Source of the DNA: DAOTYX01 sp034434635
GTDB taxonomy: Bacteria; Chloroflexota; Anaerolineae; B4-G1; DUEL01
DNA: 11,830 nucleotides
Direction: 5' to 3'
NCBI GenBank assembly: GCA_034434635.1
Contig: DAOTYX010000012.1
Span: 1 to 11,830 of the forward strand
The notes beneath the pieces were generated by a model, which did no database searches, was not told where the DNA came from, and saw nothing but the letters and a program-made list of their open reading frames with translations. Of the stretch, positions 1 to 6,426 are shown in pieces; the stretch's first letter is position 1; each line of letters opens with the position of its first letter. The position numbers and the translations under genes were made by a program.

Positions 1-67
1 ATGGTCTTCCCTTACCGTGTTGATCGAAGACTGCGCCCAAAACGGCCGAAGAGAGTCAGCGGATTGA
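1..67 (+). CDS. possible C-terminal tail of an upstream gene (partial)
   Basis: Reading frame 2 is open from the window edge to a TGA at 65-67 and would encode about 21 residues ending in Glu-Ser-Ala-Asp. Its last codons (TCA GCG GAT TGA) lie in the left arm of the repeat hairpin at 56-121. The transglutaminase gene also ends in Ser-Ala-Asp-stop inside the matching repeat at 4876. About two thirds of its codons end in G or C, as expected in this GC-rich genome. Frame 1 is also open (stop at 73-75) and cannot be excluded, although its codon use is less biased. No function can be assigned from so short a tail. Confidence 0.3.
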   Translation, partial: WSSLTVLIEDCAQNGRRESAD

Positions 68-121
68 GCAGATGAAGCGGATTTGTCTACAGAAACCCGC
101 TGAATCTGCTCAATCTGCTGA
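56..121. repeat. 9-bp-period inverted repeat (hairpin), copy 1
   Basis: Arms 56-84 and 93-121 (29 nt each) pair around an 8-nt loop with 25 of 29 positions matching; one mismatch becomes G-U in RNA. Each arm is built of roughly 9-bp units of the type CGGATTGAG / AATCTGCTG. The same units and geometry recur at 4876-5003. No T-tract follows, so it resembles a REP-like dispersed element or RNA-stabilising hairpin more than a classical intrinsic terminator. It may still separate transcripts. Copy number elsewhere in the genome is not visible here. Confidence 0.75.
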
Positions 122-181
122 GCGATTCCTCGCTGTTGGCACTCTGAACCAGGAACAACACTCAAGAGGGAGACTACCCAT

Positions 182-283
182 GTGCTGAAGACTCTCGAAC
201 GGCTGCTGACTCTATTCACGGCGGAGCCGCTCGAGGGATATCTCTGGGTTGTGGAAGAGGAGCGGGTAAGAATCCGAGGTTGA
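182..283 (+). CDS. possible small 33-aa protein upstream of moxR
   Basis: A GTG-start ORF of 33 codons begins at 182 and ends with TGA at 281-283, only 6 nt before the MoxR start codon. A GAGGGAG Shine-Dalgarno-like sequence at 166-172 sits 9 nt upstream of the GTG. The predicted peptide begins MLKTLERLLTLF, an amphipathic helix-like stretch, and ends in a charged segment (VVEEERVRIRG). It lies just before the operon, so it could be a true small first gene, a leader ORF or a degraded gene remnant. Codon third positions are less GC-rich than in the neighbouring genes, which weakens the case. No family recognised. Confidence 0.35.
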   Translation: MLKTLERLLTLFTAEPLEGYLWVVEEERVRIRG

Positions 284-289
284 CCGCAT

Positions 290-1246
290 ATGCCCCAGGT
301 CCAGACCTTTGCCGAGCGCGTGATCGCCAACGTCGAGCGGGTGATCGTGGGCAAGCGCGCCACCGTCGAGTTGGCGGTGATCGGGTTGCTCTGTCAGGGC
401 CACCTGCTCATCGAGGACGTGCCAGGAGTGGGCAAGACGGTCCTGGCGCGCAGCCTGGCCCGCTCCCTGGGCTGCTCCTTCAGCCGCATTCAGTTCACCC
501 CCGACATGCTGCCCAGCGACGTCACCGGTGTCTCCATCTTCAACCAGGCCAGCCGCGCCTTCGAGTTCCGCCCTGGCCCGGTGATGGCGCAGATCGTCCT
601 GGCGGACGAGATCAACCGCGCCACGCCAAAGACTCAGGCGGCGCTGCTGGAGGCGATGGAGGAGCGGCAGGTCACCGTGGACGGCAAGACCTACGTGCTG
701 CCGCGGCCGTTCATGGTGCTGGCCACGCAGAACCCCATCGAGTACGAGGGCACTTTCCCTCTGCCCGAGGCGCAACTCGACCGCTTCCTGTTGCGAGTGC
801 GGTTGGGCTACCCGGCGCTGGACGACGAGGTGCGCGTGTTGGAGGGGCAGCAGTTCCGCCATCCGCTGGAAACGCTGGAGCAGGTGGCCTCGGCGGAGGA
901 GTTGGCGCAGGCCCAGGAACTGGTGAAGACAGTCTACGTGGCCGCGCCGGTCAAGCGGTACATCGTCGAACTGACCCGCGCCACCCGTCAGCACTCCGAC
1001 GTCTACCTGGGGGCCAGTCCTCGCGGCAGCCTGACCCTCTACCGCACCGCCCAGGCGCGGGCGGCGATCCTGGGGCGGGATTTCGTCCTGCCCGATGACG
1101 TCAAGGCCCTGGCCCTGCCGGCACTGGCCCATCGCGTCATCGCCAGCCCGGCGGCGCGTCTGCGCGACGTGCGGCCAGAGGAGATCGTCCAGGAGATCGT
1201 CGGCAAGGTGCCGGTGCCCGGAGGAGACCTGACCGGCGGAGTGTAG
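290..1246 (+). CDS. MoxR-family AAA+ ATPase
   Basis: A 318-residue MoxR-type AAA+ ATPase, the usual length for the family. Seen in the sequence: Walker A around residues 42-50 (EDVPGVGKT), Walker B at 102-107 (IVLADE) followed by INRATPKTQ, sensor 1 Asn148 in LATQNPIEYEG, the arginine-finger region EAQLDRF (Arg165), and a sensor 2 region GASPRGSLTLYR in the C-terminal lid. MoxR ATPases are cytoplasmic chaperone-like proteins that help mature or insert partner complexes. The ATG at 290 has GAGG nine bases upstream. It is the first large gene of an operon with DUF58 and transglutaminase genes, and its TAG stop lies 1 nt before the DUF58 start. The family is certain; the exact client is inferred from context. 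Confidence 0.95.
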   Translation: MPQVQTFAERVIANVERVIVGKRATVELAVIGLLCQGHLLIEDVPGVGKTVLARSLARSLGCSFSRIQFTPDMLPSDVTGVSIFNQASRAFEFRPGPVMAQIVLADEINRATPKTQAALLEAMEERQVTVDGKTYVLPRPFMVLATQNPIEYEGTFPLPEAQLDRFLLRVRLGYPALDDEVRVLEGQQFRHPLETLEQVASAEELAQAQELVKTVYVAAPVKRYIVELTRATRQHSDVYLGASPRGSLTLYRTAQARAAILGRDFVLPDDVKALALPALAHRVIASPAARLRDVRPEEIVQEIVGKVPVPGGDLTGGV

Positions 1247-1247
1247 G

Positions 1248-2522
1248 ATGAGCGCTTCGCTGCGCGTGGTGCTGGGGCTGCTGGGCCTCAGCCTCCTGGC
1301 GCTGGTGGTGACCGGCGCGCCGCTCTACGCTCGCCTGTGCTACCTCTTCGCCCTTCTCCTGCTGAGCAGTCGGGTCTGGTCCGCGCTGGCCCTGCACGGC
1401 GTGGAGGTGCGGCGCGAGACCCGCTTCCGGCGCGTCCAGGTGGGCCAGGTCTTCGAGGAGCGCTTCGAGGTGCACAACACCGGTCGCTGGCTCCAGCCGT
1501 GGCTGGAGGTGCGCGACCAGACCCCCCTGCCCGGCTCGCGCGGCTCCCGTCTGGTAGTGCTCCTCCGCGGCCGCCGCCGGCAGTCCTATCTGGCGCGCAC
1601 CCGCCTGGTGCAACGGGGCATCTATCCCCTGGGCCCCACCCTTCTGTCGTCGGGCGACCTCTTTGGGCTGTTTCCCGTGAGCCGGACTCTGCCGGCGACG
1701 AGCAGCCTGCTGGTCTACCCGACGATGGTCGAGGTGCACGGTTTCCCTAACCCGCCGGGACTGCTGCCCGGCGGCGAGGCGCTGCGCCGCCGCACCCATC
1801 AGGTGACCCCTAACGCCGCGGGCGTGCGCGAGTATGCCTCCGGCGACCCGCTGAACCGCATCCACTGGGTCAGCACCGCCCGCCGCGACCGGCTGATGGT
1901 CAAAGAGTTCGAACTGGACCCGCTGGCGGAAGTGTGGATTTTCGTGGACGCGGCGCGGGCGGCGCAGGCGGCGTTGCCTTACTCTCCCCCCGACGTGGCC
2001 GCCGACATGTTCTGGATCGCGCCGACCGGCCTGACGCTGCCCCCTTCCACTGAAGAGTACGCCGTGAGCATCGCCGCTTCGCTGGCGCAGTACTTCTTAC
2101 GGCGCGGGCGGGCGGTGGGACTGGTCAGCCACGGCGCGGCGCTCAACGTCCTGCCCCCCGACCGCGGCGGACGCCAGTTGGGCAAAGTGCTGGAGGCGCT
2201 GGCGGTGTTCCACGCCGAAGGGGAATTGCCCCTCGCTGCTGTGGCGACCGCCCAGGCGCAGCGCCTGCCCCGTGGCAGCACGGTGGTCCTGATCACTCCG
2301 GCGGTGGAAGAGCGCGTGGCCCTGGCCGTGGATGTCCTGCAGCGGCGGGGGTTGCGCCCGGTGGCTGTGCTGCTCGACGCCGCCTCGTTCGGCGGCCCGC
2401 CGGGCACGGACGGCCTGGCTGCGGCCATCGCGGCGCTCAACGTGCCGGTCTGCCGCGTGGCCTGCGGCGCGGACCTCTCGCTCGCGCTCAGCGCGGCTGA
2501 CCTGGGAAGTGTGCGGCCATGA
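1248..2522 (+). CDS. DUF58 domain protein
   Basis: A 424-residue protein with two closely spaced hydrophobic segments near the N-terminus (about residues 4-25 and 28-46), then a soluble region carrying the DUF58 signature: VREYASGD at 193-200, IHW at 205-207, followed by STARRDRLMVKEFE. After this comes a strand-helix fold with hydrophobic beta strands (EVWIFVDA), similar to the vWA-like domain often seen in DUF58 proteins. These are standard partners of MoxR ATPases and are thought to form part of a membrane-associated assembly. Start: ATG 1 nt after the moxR stop, with GGAG 6 nt upstream. Its TGA overlaps the next gene's ATG (ATGA), so translation of the two is probably coupled. Its biochemical function is unknown for the family as a whole. 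Confidence 0.92.
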   Translation: MSASLRVVLGLLGLSLLALVVTGAPLYARLCYLFALLLLSSRVWSALALHGVEVRRETRFRRVQVGQVFEERFEVHNTGRWLQPWLEVRDQTPLPGSRGSRLVVLLRGRRRQSYLARTRLVQRGIYPLGPTLLSSGDLFGLFPVSRTLPATSSLLVYPTMVEVHGFPNPPGLLPGGEALRRRTHQVTPNAAGVREYASGDPLNRIHWVSTARRDRLMVKEFELDPLAEVWIFVDAARAAQAALPYSPPDVAADMFWIAPTGLTLPPSTEEYAVSIAASLAQYFLRRGRAVGLVSHGAALNVLPPDRGGRQLGKVLEALAVFHAEGELPLAAVATAQAQRLPRGSTVVLITPAVEERVALAVDVLQRRGLRPVAVLLDAASFGGPPGTDGLAAAIAALNVPVCRVACGADLSLALSAADLGSVRP

Positions 2523-4888
2523 GCAATCGGTCAGCTCAACCCGCGCGGTGGTGGGATCTGACGGCGGCTGTGCTGCTGTGGGCCGTCCTCTTCACCGCCG
2601 TCAGGCGGCTGGAAATGACCCACTGGACCGACCACCTGGGGCGCATCCAGACCGTGGCCTTCCTGGCCGCCTGCATCGGTCTGGCGCTGGGTCAGAGCCG
2701 CTTCTCCCCCCCGTTGGCGGCCTTCTTCGGCCTGGCCTACGGCCTGCTTGCGGTCCCCTGGCAGATGAGCCTCACCGTGGGACGGGGTCTGGCCTTCCCT
2801 GAACGCCTGGCGGAGATGGGCGACCGGCTCGCGCTTTCCCTGATCCGCCTGGCGGGACAGCAGCCGGTGCGCGACCCGCTGCTCTTCCTGTTCCTGATGG
2901 CCGCCCTCTTCTGGGGGTTGGCGGCCTATGCTGGCTACCAGATCACCCGTCACGCCTCCCCGTGGCGCGCGGTGATCCCCCCGGGGTTGACGGCTTTGGT
3001 CATTCAGAACTACGACCCGTGGCCGACGACCCACACTCACCTCCTGGCCCTGTACCTGTTCCTGTCGCTGCTGCTGGTGGCCCGTGCGACCTACCTGCGC
3101 TGGCGCGCCCGGTGGGTGCAGGCCCGCACTCAACTGCCGCCCTTCAGCAGTCTCGACCTGGCTCGTGTGCTCCTGCCGGTGACGGCGTTGCTGGTCCTGC
3201 TGGCCTGGAACCTGCCGGCGGTGGCCTCCGCCCTGGCGCCCGCCGGGCAGGTCTGGCAGCGGGTCAGCCGCTCCTGGAGCGACGCGGCGGAGTGGGCGGG
3301 ACACCTCTTCGCCTCGCTGCGCGCCAGCGCCGGCATTGTCAACGATTACTACACCGACCGTCTCGACCTGGGGCGGGGGAGCGAACTGGCGGACACGGTG
3401 GTGCTGACGGTGAACACGCCCCCCTCGGTTCCGGAAGGGGTGCGCTACTACTGGCGCGCCCGCGTCTATGACCACTACGAGGACGGGCAGTGGCGCAGCA
3501 CGGTGGAGGATGAGCCGGCCTCCGTCGGCGGGAGCCTCGTCGTTCCTGACGTCGCCGGGCGCTGGACGGGGGTCTTTTCCTACACTTCCTCTTACCCTCT
3601 GGCCGCGCTCTACCTGGCCCCTGCGCCGGTGGATATCGGGGTGTCGGCCCGCGCTGACCTGACCCTGGAGGGGGAGTGGGTGGTGGATGTGCTGGCGGTG
3701 TATGCGGACCCTCCCCTGCGCGCCCAGACGACCTATCAGGCCCGCTCCGCCCTCAGCACGGTGACGGTGGCCCAGTTGCGCGCGGCGGGCACAGACTACC
3801 CCGCCTGGGTGACGGCGCGCTACCTGCAATTGCCGCCCTCCATCACCCCGCGCACGCTCGAGGCCGCCCGCCTGCTCACCGAAGGGCTGGAGAACCCCTA
3901 CGACAAAGCGATCGCCATCACCGAGTTCCTGCGCACGGCCATCACCTATCAGCCGACGGTGCCACCCCCGCCGCGCGACCGGGAGATGCTGGACTGGTTC
4001 CTCTTCGACCTGCGGCAGGGCTTCTGCAACTACTCCGCCTCCGCCGGGGTGATCCTGCTGCGTGCAGCGGGCGTGCCCGCGCGCCTGGCGGTGGGCTTCG
4101 CCCAGGGGGAGACGCTGGCGGACGGCAGCGGTTATCTGGTGCGTCAACGGGACGCCCACGCCTGGGTCGAGGTCTACTTCCCTGGCCTGGGTTGGGTTGA
4201 GTTCGAGCCGACGTCGTCGCAGCCGCCGATTGAGCGGCCGAGAGGAGAGGAGGAATCCTCTGCCGGGACAGGGGAGGGCGGGGCTGGCGAGCCACCGGCC
4301 GAGGGCGGCCCGACCGGCGAGGGAGGACAGCCCCAGTGGCCGGATCGTCTGGCGGAACTGCTGGCAGGGGAGGGGGATTTCCTGCCTGAGGAAGAGGAAG
4401 CGGCGCCGGCGAGGGAGAGGAACGACCGCCTGGCGTGGAGTATCTTCTACATCGCGCTGGCGGGGTTTCTGACGTTGTTGATCTGGCTGCTGCGCCACCG
4501 CCGCGACCTGCCGCCGCTGCCGGTCCTGCTGGAGAGTGGAGTGCGCCATCTTGGGTTGGAGCCGCCGAAGGTGCTGGCCCGCCGGGCGCACTTCGCGCGG
4601 CTGTCGCCGATGGCGCAGGCTTACGCGGAGATTGACCGGGCGCTGCGCCGGTTGGGGGAACCGCCAGGCGTTGCTGCCACCCCCTACGAGCGCGCTGCGG
4701 CGCTGGTCCGTCTGCTGCCCGAGTCTGCCGCTCCCGCGCGTTCACTGTTGGTGGAATACGAAGCGACGGTCTATAGCCCACGCAGCGGCAATACGTGGGC
4801 CGCGCAACAGGCGGGGAAGGCCATTCGCGCCCTGTCCCGGCGGGCGATGTGGCGGCGGTGGCTGCGGAGGAAGAGGTCAGCGGATTAA
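2519..4888 (+). CDS. membrane-anchored transglutaminase-like protein with C-terminal DUF4129
   Basis: A 789-residue protein. About seven hydrophobic helices occupy residues 13-238, followed by a large region predicted to face outside. The transglutaminase core has GFCNYSAS (Cys503), DAHAWVEVYF (His547) and GWVEFEPT, where Glu563 stands at the place usually held by the triad Asp. An acidic, Gly/Pro/Glu-rich linker (about 568-635) leads to one more membrane helix (about 637-659) and a cytoplasmic tail resembling DUF4129 (about 695-785, YAEIDRALRRLG... YERAAALVRLLP). The layout matches TgpA/DUF3488-type proteins encoded beside MoxR and DUF58. Probable role: peptide bond hydrolysis or crosslinking at the cell surface; the substrate is unknown. 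The start overlaps the DUF58 stop. The final codons (Ser-Ala-Asp-TAA) lie inside the repeat that begins at 4876. Confidence 0.92.
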   Translation: MSNRSAQPARWWDLTAAVLLWAVLFTAVRRLEMTHWTDHLGRIQTVAFLAACIGLALGQSRFSPPLAAFFGLAYGLLAVPWQMSLTVGRGLAFPERLAEMGDRLALSLIRLAGQQPVRDPLLFLFLMAALFWGLAAYAGYQITRHASPWRAVIPPGLTALVIQNYDPWPTTHTHLLALYLFLSLLLVARATYLRWRARWVQARTQLPPFSSLDLARVLLPVTALLVLLAWNLPAVASALAPAGQVWQRVSRSWSDAAEWAGHLFASLRASAGIVNDYYTDRLDLGRGSELADTVVLTVNTPPSVPEGVRYYWRARVYDHYEDGQWRSTVEDEPASVGGSLVVPDVAGRWTGVFSYTSSYPLAALYLAPAPVDIGVSARADLTLEGEWVVDVLAVYADPPLRAQTTYQARSALSTVTVAQLRAAGTDYPAWVTARYLQLPPSITPRTLEAARLLTEGLENPYDKAIAITEFLRTAITYQPTVPPPPRDREMLDWFLFDLRQGFCNYSASAGVILLRAAGVPARLAVGFAQGETLADGSGYLVRQRDAHAWVEVYFPGLGWVEFEPTSSQPPIERPRGEEESSAGTGEGGAGEPPAEGGPTGEGGQPQWPDRLAELLAGEGDFLPEEEEAAPARERNDRLAWSIFYIALAGFLTLLIWLLRHRRDLPPLPVLLESGVRHLGLEPPKVLARRAHFARLSPMAQAYAEIDRALRRLGEPPGVAATPYERAAALVRLLPESAAPARSLLVEYEATVYSPRSGNTWAAQQAGKAIRALSRRAMWRRWLRRKRSAD

Positions 4889-5005
4889 GCGGATTAAGCG
4901 GATTGAGCGGATTCTTGTGGGTATGAATCTGCTTGATCTGCTGAATCTGCTGACCCTACTTGCGGGTATGAATCTGCTTGATCTGCTGAATCTGCTGACC
5001 TTACT
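4876..5005. repeat. 9-bp-period inverted repeat with 45-bp tandem duplication, copy 2
   Basis: The left arm (4876-4914) is CGGATTAAG-type units repeated every 9 bp. The right arm (4925-4954) is the complementary AATCTGCTG-type array, with differences that are mainly G-U-compatible in RNA, around a loop of about 10 nt. The right part is then duplicated: 4914-4958 and 4959-5003 are near-identical 45-bp tandem copies. The transglutaminase stop codon (4886-4888) is inside the left arm. The element fills most of the gap between two converging genes and is followed by no T-tract. Same family as 56-121. A REP-like role in RNA stability or termination is inferred, not shown. Confidence 0.85.
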
Positions 5006-5035
5006 GGGGCGTGCTGAGGTTGGTCTCGGGAGCCG

Positions 5036-5065
5036 GTGGTCAGCGGCCAGTGGTCAACGGGCCAG
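5036..5065. repeat. short GGTCARCGG-type direct repeat
   Basis: Two imperfect copies of a roughly 14-bp unit (GGTCAGCGGCCAG and GGTCAACGGGCCAG) lie side by side. They cover the 3' end of the PHP gene: its stop codon (complement of 5040-5042) and last residues (PLTTGR) are encoded in this repeat. Short tandem TGGTCA units of this kind differ from the 9-bp family next to them. Function unknown. Confidence 0.5.
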
Positions 5066-5885
5066 CGGCGGCCTGCTTGAGTTGCGCCACGCAGTCGAGG
5101 GGAACGAACACTGTGCCGATGGGCGCGCCCTCTTCGTGGCCTGGGGCGTGGAAATCGCTGCCGCCGGTGGCGAGGAGGCCGTACCGCCTGCACATCGCCC
5201 GTAACATCTGCACCTGACGTGGGGAGTGGTGAGGGTAGTAGACCTCCAGGCCTTGCAGGCCGAGGGGGACCAGTTCGGGGATCATGTGCGTCGCGCCGGA
5301 GTGTGCGGGGTGGGCCAGCACGGCCACGCCGCCCGCGCGCCGGATAGCCTCGATCACCTCCGCCGGGGTCAGGCGTAACCGGGGGACATAGGCAGGACCG
5401 TCGTTGGCGATGTAGCGGTCGAACGCCTCCTGGATCGAACCGACGTAGCCACGGTTGTAGAGGGCCCGCGCGACGTGTGGACGGCCCACCGACTCGCCGC
5501 CCGCCAGCGCCTCCACCTCCTGCCAGTCCAGGTGTAGCCCCAGTTCGCCCAGCCGCTCCACCATCTGCCGCGCCCGCCCCAACCGCGCCTCACGCATCGC
5601 CTCCAGACGCTGCTTGAGGAACGGGTGATCCGGGTCCACGCCATACCCCAGGAAATGAAGGTCGCCCCACGACCCTTCGGAGTTGATCTCCACGCCGGGG
5701 ATGACTTCCAATCGCGTGCCGCTGGCGGCGGCCAGGGCTTCGGGCACCCCGCCGAGCGTGTCGTGGTCGGCCAGGGCGATGGTGGTGAGGCCGCGGTCAA
5801 GGGCGACGCGCACCACTTCCGACGGCGTGAGCAGGCCGTCCGAGGCAGTGCTGTGGATATGCAGGTCTACGACGCTGGGGGGCAT
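5040..5885 (-). CDS. PHP-domain phosphoesterase (RNase AM / nucleoside 3',5'-bisphosphate phosphatase-like)
   Basis: A 281-residue PHP protein with the full set of metal-binding motifs: DLHIHSTASDG at 7-17 (His9, His11, Asp16), ADHDT (Asp40, His41, Asp42), PGVEIN (Glu66), HFLGYG (His77), LAHPAHS (His192) and GSDFHAPGHEEG (Asp244, His246). This arrangement and length match the YciV/RNase AM and nucleotide 3',5'-bisphosphate phosphatase group, which act on short 5' ends of RNA or on pAp-type nucleotides in the cytoplasm with a metal cluster. Substrate choice cannot be fixed from sequence alone. The ATG at 5885 is forced because the first motif begins six codons later. It has no Shine-Dalgarno sequence and lies inside the end of spoVS (19-bp overlap), so coupled translation is likely. 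The C-terminal residues are encoded by a short repeat. Confidence 0.92.
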   Translation of the reverse strand: MPPSVVDLHIHSTASDGLLTPSEVVRVALDRGLTTIALADHDTLGGVPEALAAASGTRLEVIPGVEINSEGSWGDLHFLGYGVDPDHPFLKQRLEAMREARLGRARQMVERLGELGLHLDWQEVEALAGGESVGRPHVARALYNRGYVGSIQEAFDRYIANDGPAYVPRLRLTPAEVIEAIRRAGGVAVLAHPAHSGATHMIPELVPLGLQGLEVYYPHHSPRQVQMLRAMCRRYGLLATGGSDFHAPGHEEGAPIGTVFVPLDCVAQLKQAAAGPLTTGR

Positions 5886-6142
5886 CGGGGTTCGATGGTG
5901 AAACGAACCGCGGTCCGCTCCTGATCGTCAATCGTCACTTCGGAGAAGTAGGGGACACAGGCGATGTCAATGCCGTCCAGTTCGAGGTAGCCGCGGGCGA
6001 TGGCGATGGCTTTGATGGCCTGGTTCACGGCTCCGGCGCCGATGGCCTGCACGTCCACTCGACCCCGCTCCCGGATGACGCCAGCGATGGCTCCTGCCAC
6101 GGCCGTGGACCGGGAGTTTGCCGCGACTTTGATCAACTCCAT
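5867..6142 (-). CDS. spoVS: Stage V sporulation protein S family (SpoVS)
   Basis: A 91-residue protein that is SpoVS-like from end to end: it starts MELIKVAANSRSTAVAGAIA, has the family signature QAIGAGAVNQAIKAIAIARG, and ends near ERTAVRFTIEPR. Canonical members are about 86 residues; the extra CPPAS tail comes from reading into the overlapping PHP gene. SpoVS proteins have a small Alba-like fold and are found far beyond spore formers, so the gene is not evidence of sporulation. The start at 6142 is preferred over an in-frame ATG 33 nt upstream (6175) because AAGGAGG lies 5 nt before it and the family begins here. Overlap with the PHP gene suggests a shared role in nucleic-acid metabolism (inference). 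Confidence 0.95.
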   Translation of the reverse strand: MELIKVAANSRSTAVAGAIAGVIRERGRVDVQAIGAGAVNQAIKAIAIARGYLELDGIDIACVPYFSEVTIDDQERTAVRFTIEPRCPPAS

Positions 6143-6370
6143 TGTTGCCTCCTTGTGGCTTTGTGGCTGCTGCATAGGCTCTCGCTCTCCCTACGCGGTC
6201 ATCCTGTGGTGACCTGTCTGTTGAGGGATGCGAGAACGCGGCTGGTCTTGCTCATCCTACGTCCTCAAGGGCACGCTGGCAAGCCTTTTTCACAGACCAT
6301 ATTAGCATGGAACGGAACCGTTGCAGTTTCTACGGAGTTACAATTCTGTTACGCAAGGGCGTGCAGCATG
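6143..6370. other. spoVS upstream region
   Basis: This gap between spoVS and the por terminator contains no convincing ORF. On the - strand a possible extended -10 (TGC TAATAT, complement of 6299-6307) could start the spoVS transcript with a leader of about 150 nt, but no good -35 is present. A run of five T at 6286-6290 on the + strand follows only a weak stem, so I do not call a terminator there. Confidence 0.4.
6299..6307 (-). promoter_or_regulatory. weak candidate promoter (-10) for spoVS
   Basis: On the - strand the sequence reads TGCTAATAT, an extended -10 with four of six matches to TATAAT. The best -35 partner 16 nt upstream (CTGCAA) matches only three of six. The position, about 160 nt before the spoVS start, is plausible. 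This is a suggestion only. Confidence 0.25.
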
Positions 6371-6411
6371 AAAAGGCCGTCCCGCGGCCCGATGAGAGGC
6401 CGTGGGACGGC
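6371..6411 (-). terminator. intrinsic terminator of the porCDAB operon
   Basis: Arms 6376-6389 and 6398-6411 (14 nt, one mismatch) form a very GC-rich stem with an 8-nt loop. On the - strand the stem is followed by a four-T run (complement of 6371-6374). It begins 15 nt downstream of the porB stop codon. The other side of the stem is followed by CTCTTTC-type sequence on the + strand, so weak bidirectional use is possible, but no + strand gene reads into it. Confidence 0.85.
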
Positions 6412-6426
6412 TCTTTCTCGGGTCAA

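Noticed and set aside
2531..4591. 686-codon - strand ORF opposite the transglutaminase gene
   Set aside because: Arg/Gln/Pro-rich antisense translation with no domain. The + strand gene has clear membrane and catalytic motifs.
4876..5005. CRISPR-like array
   Set aside because: Units are 9 bp with no spacers, and the 45-bp tandem has only two near-identical copies. No cas genes are nearby.
4536..5204. 222-codon + strand ORF containing repeating RIKRIKRIERI and LLDLLNLLTLL stretches
   Set aside because: The repeating peptides are a translation of the 9-bp DNA repeat; the rest is out-of-frame reading of the transglutaminase and PHP genes.
6143..6175. N-terminal extension of SpoVS (start at 6175)
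   Set aside because: The extra 11 residues are not part of the family, and the strong AAGGAGG site fits the start at 6142.
6240..6290. + strand terminator ending in TTTTT near 6286
   Set aside because: The only stem is about 5 bp with a very long loop, and no + strand gene lies upstream to be terminated.
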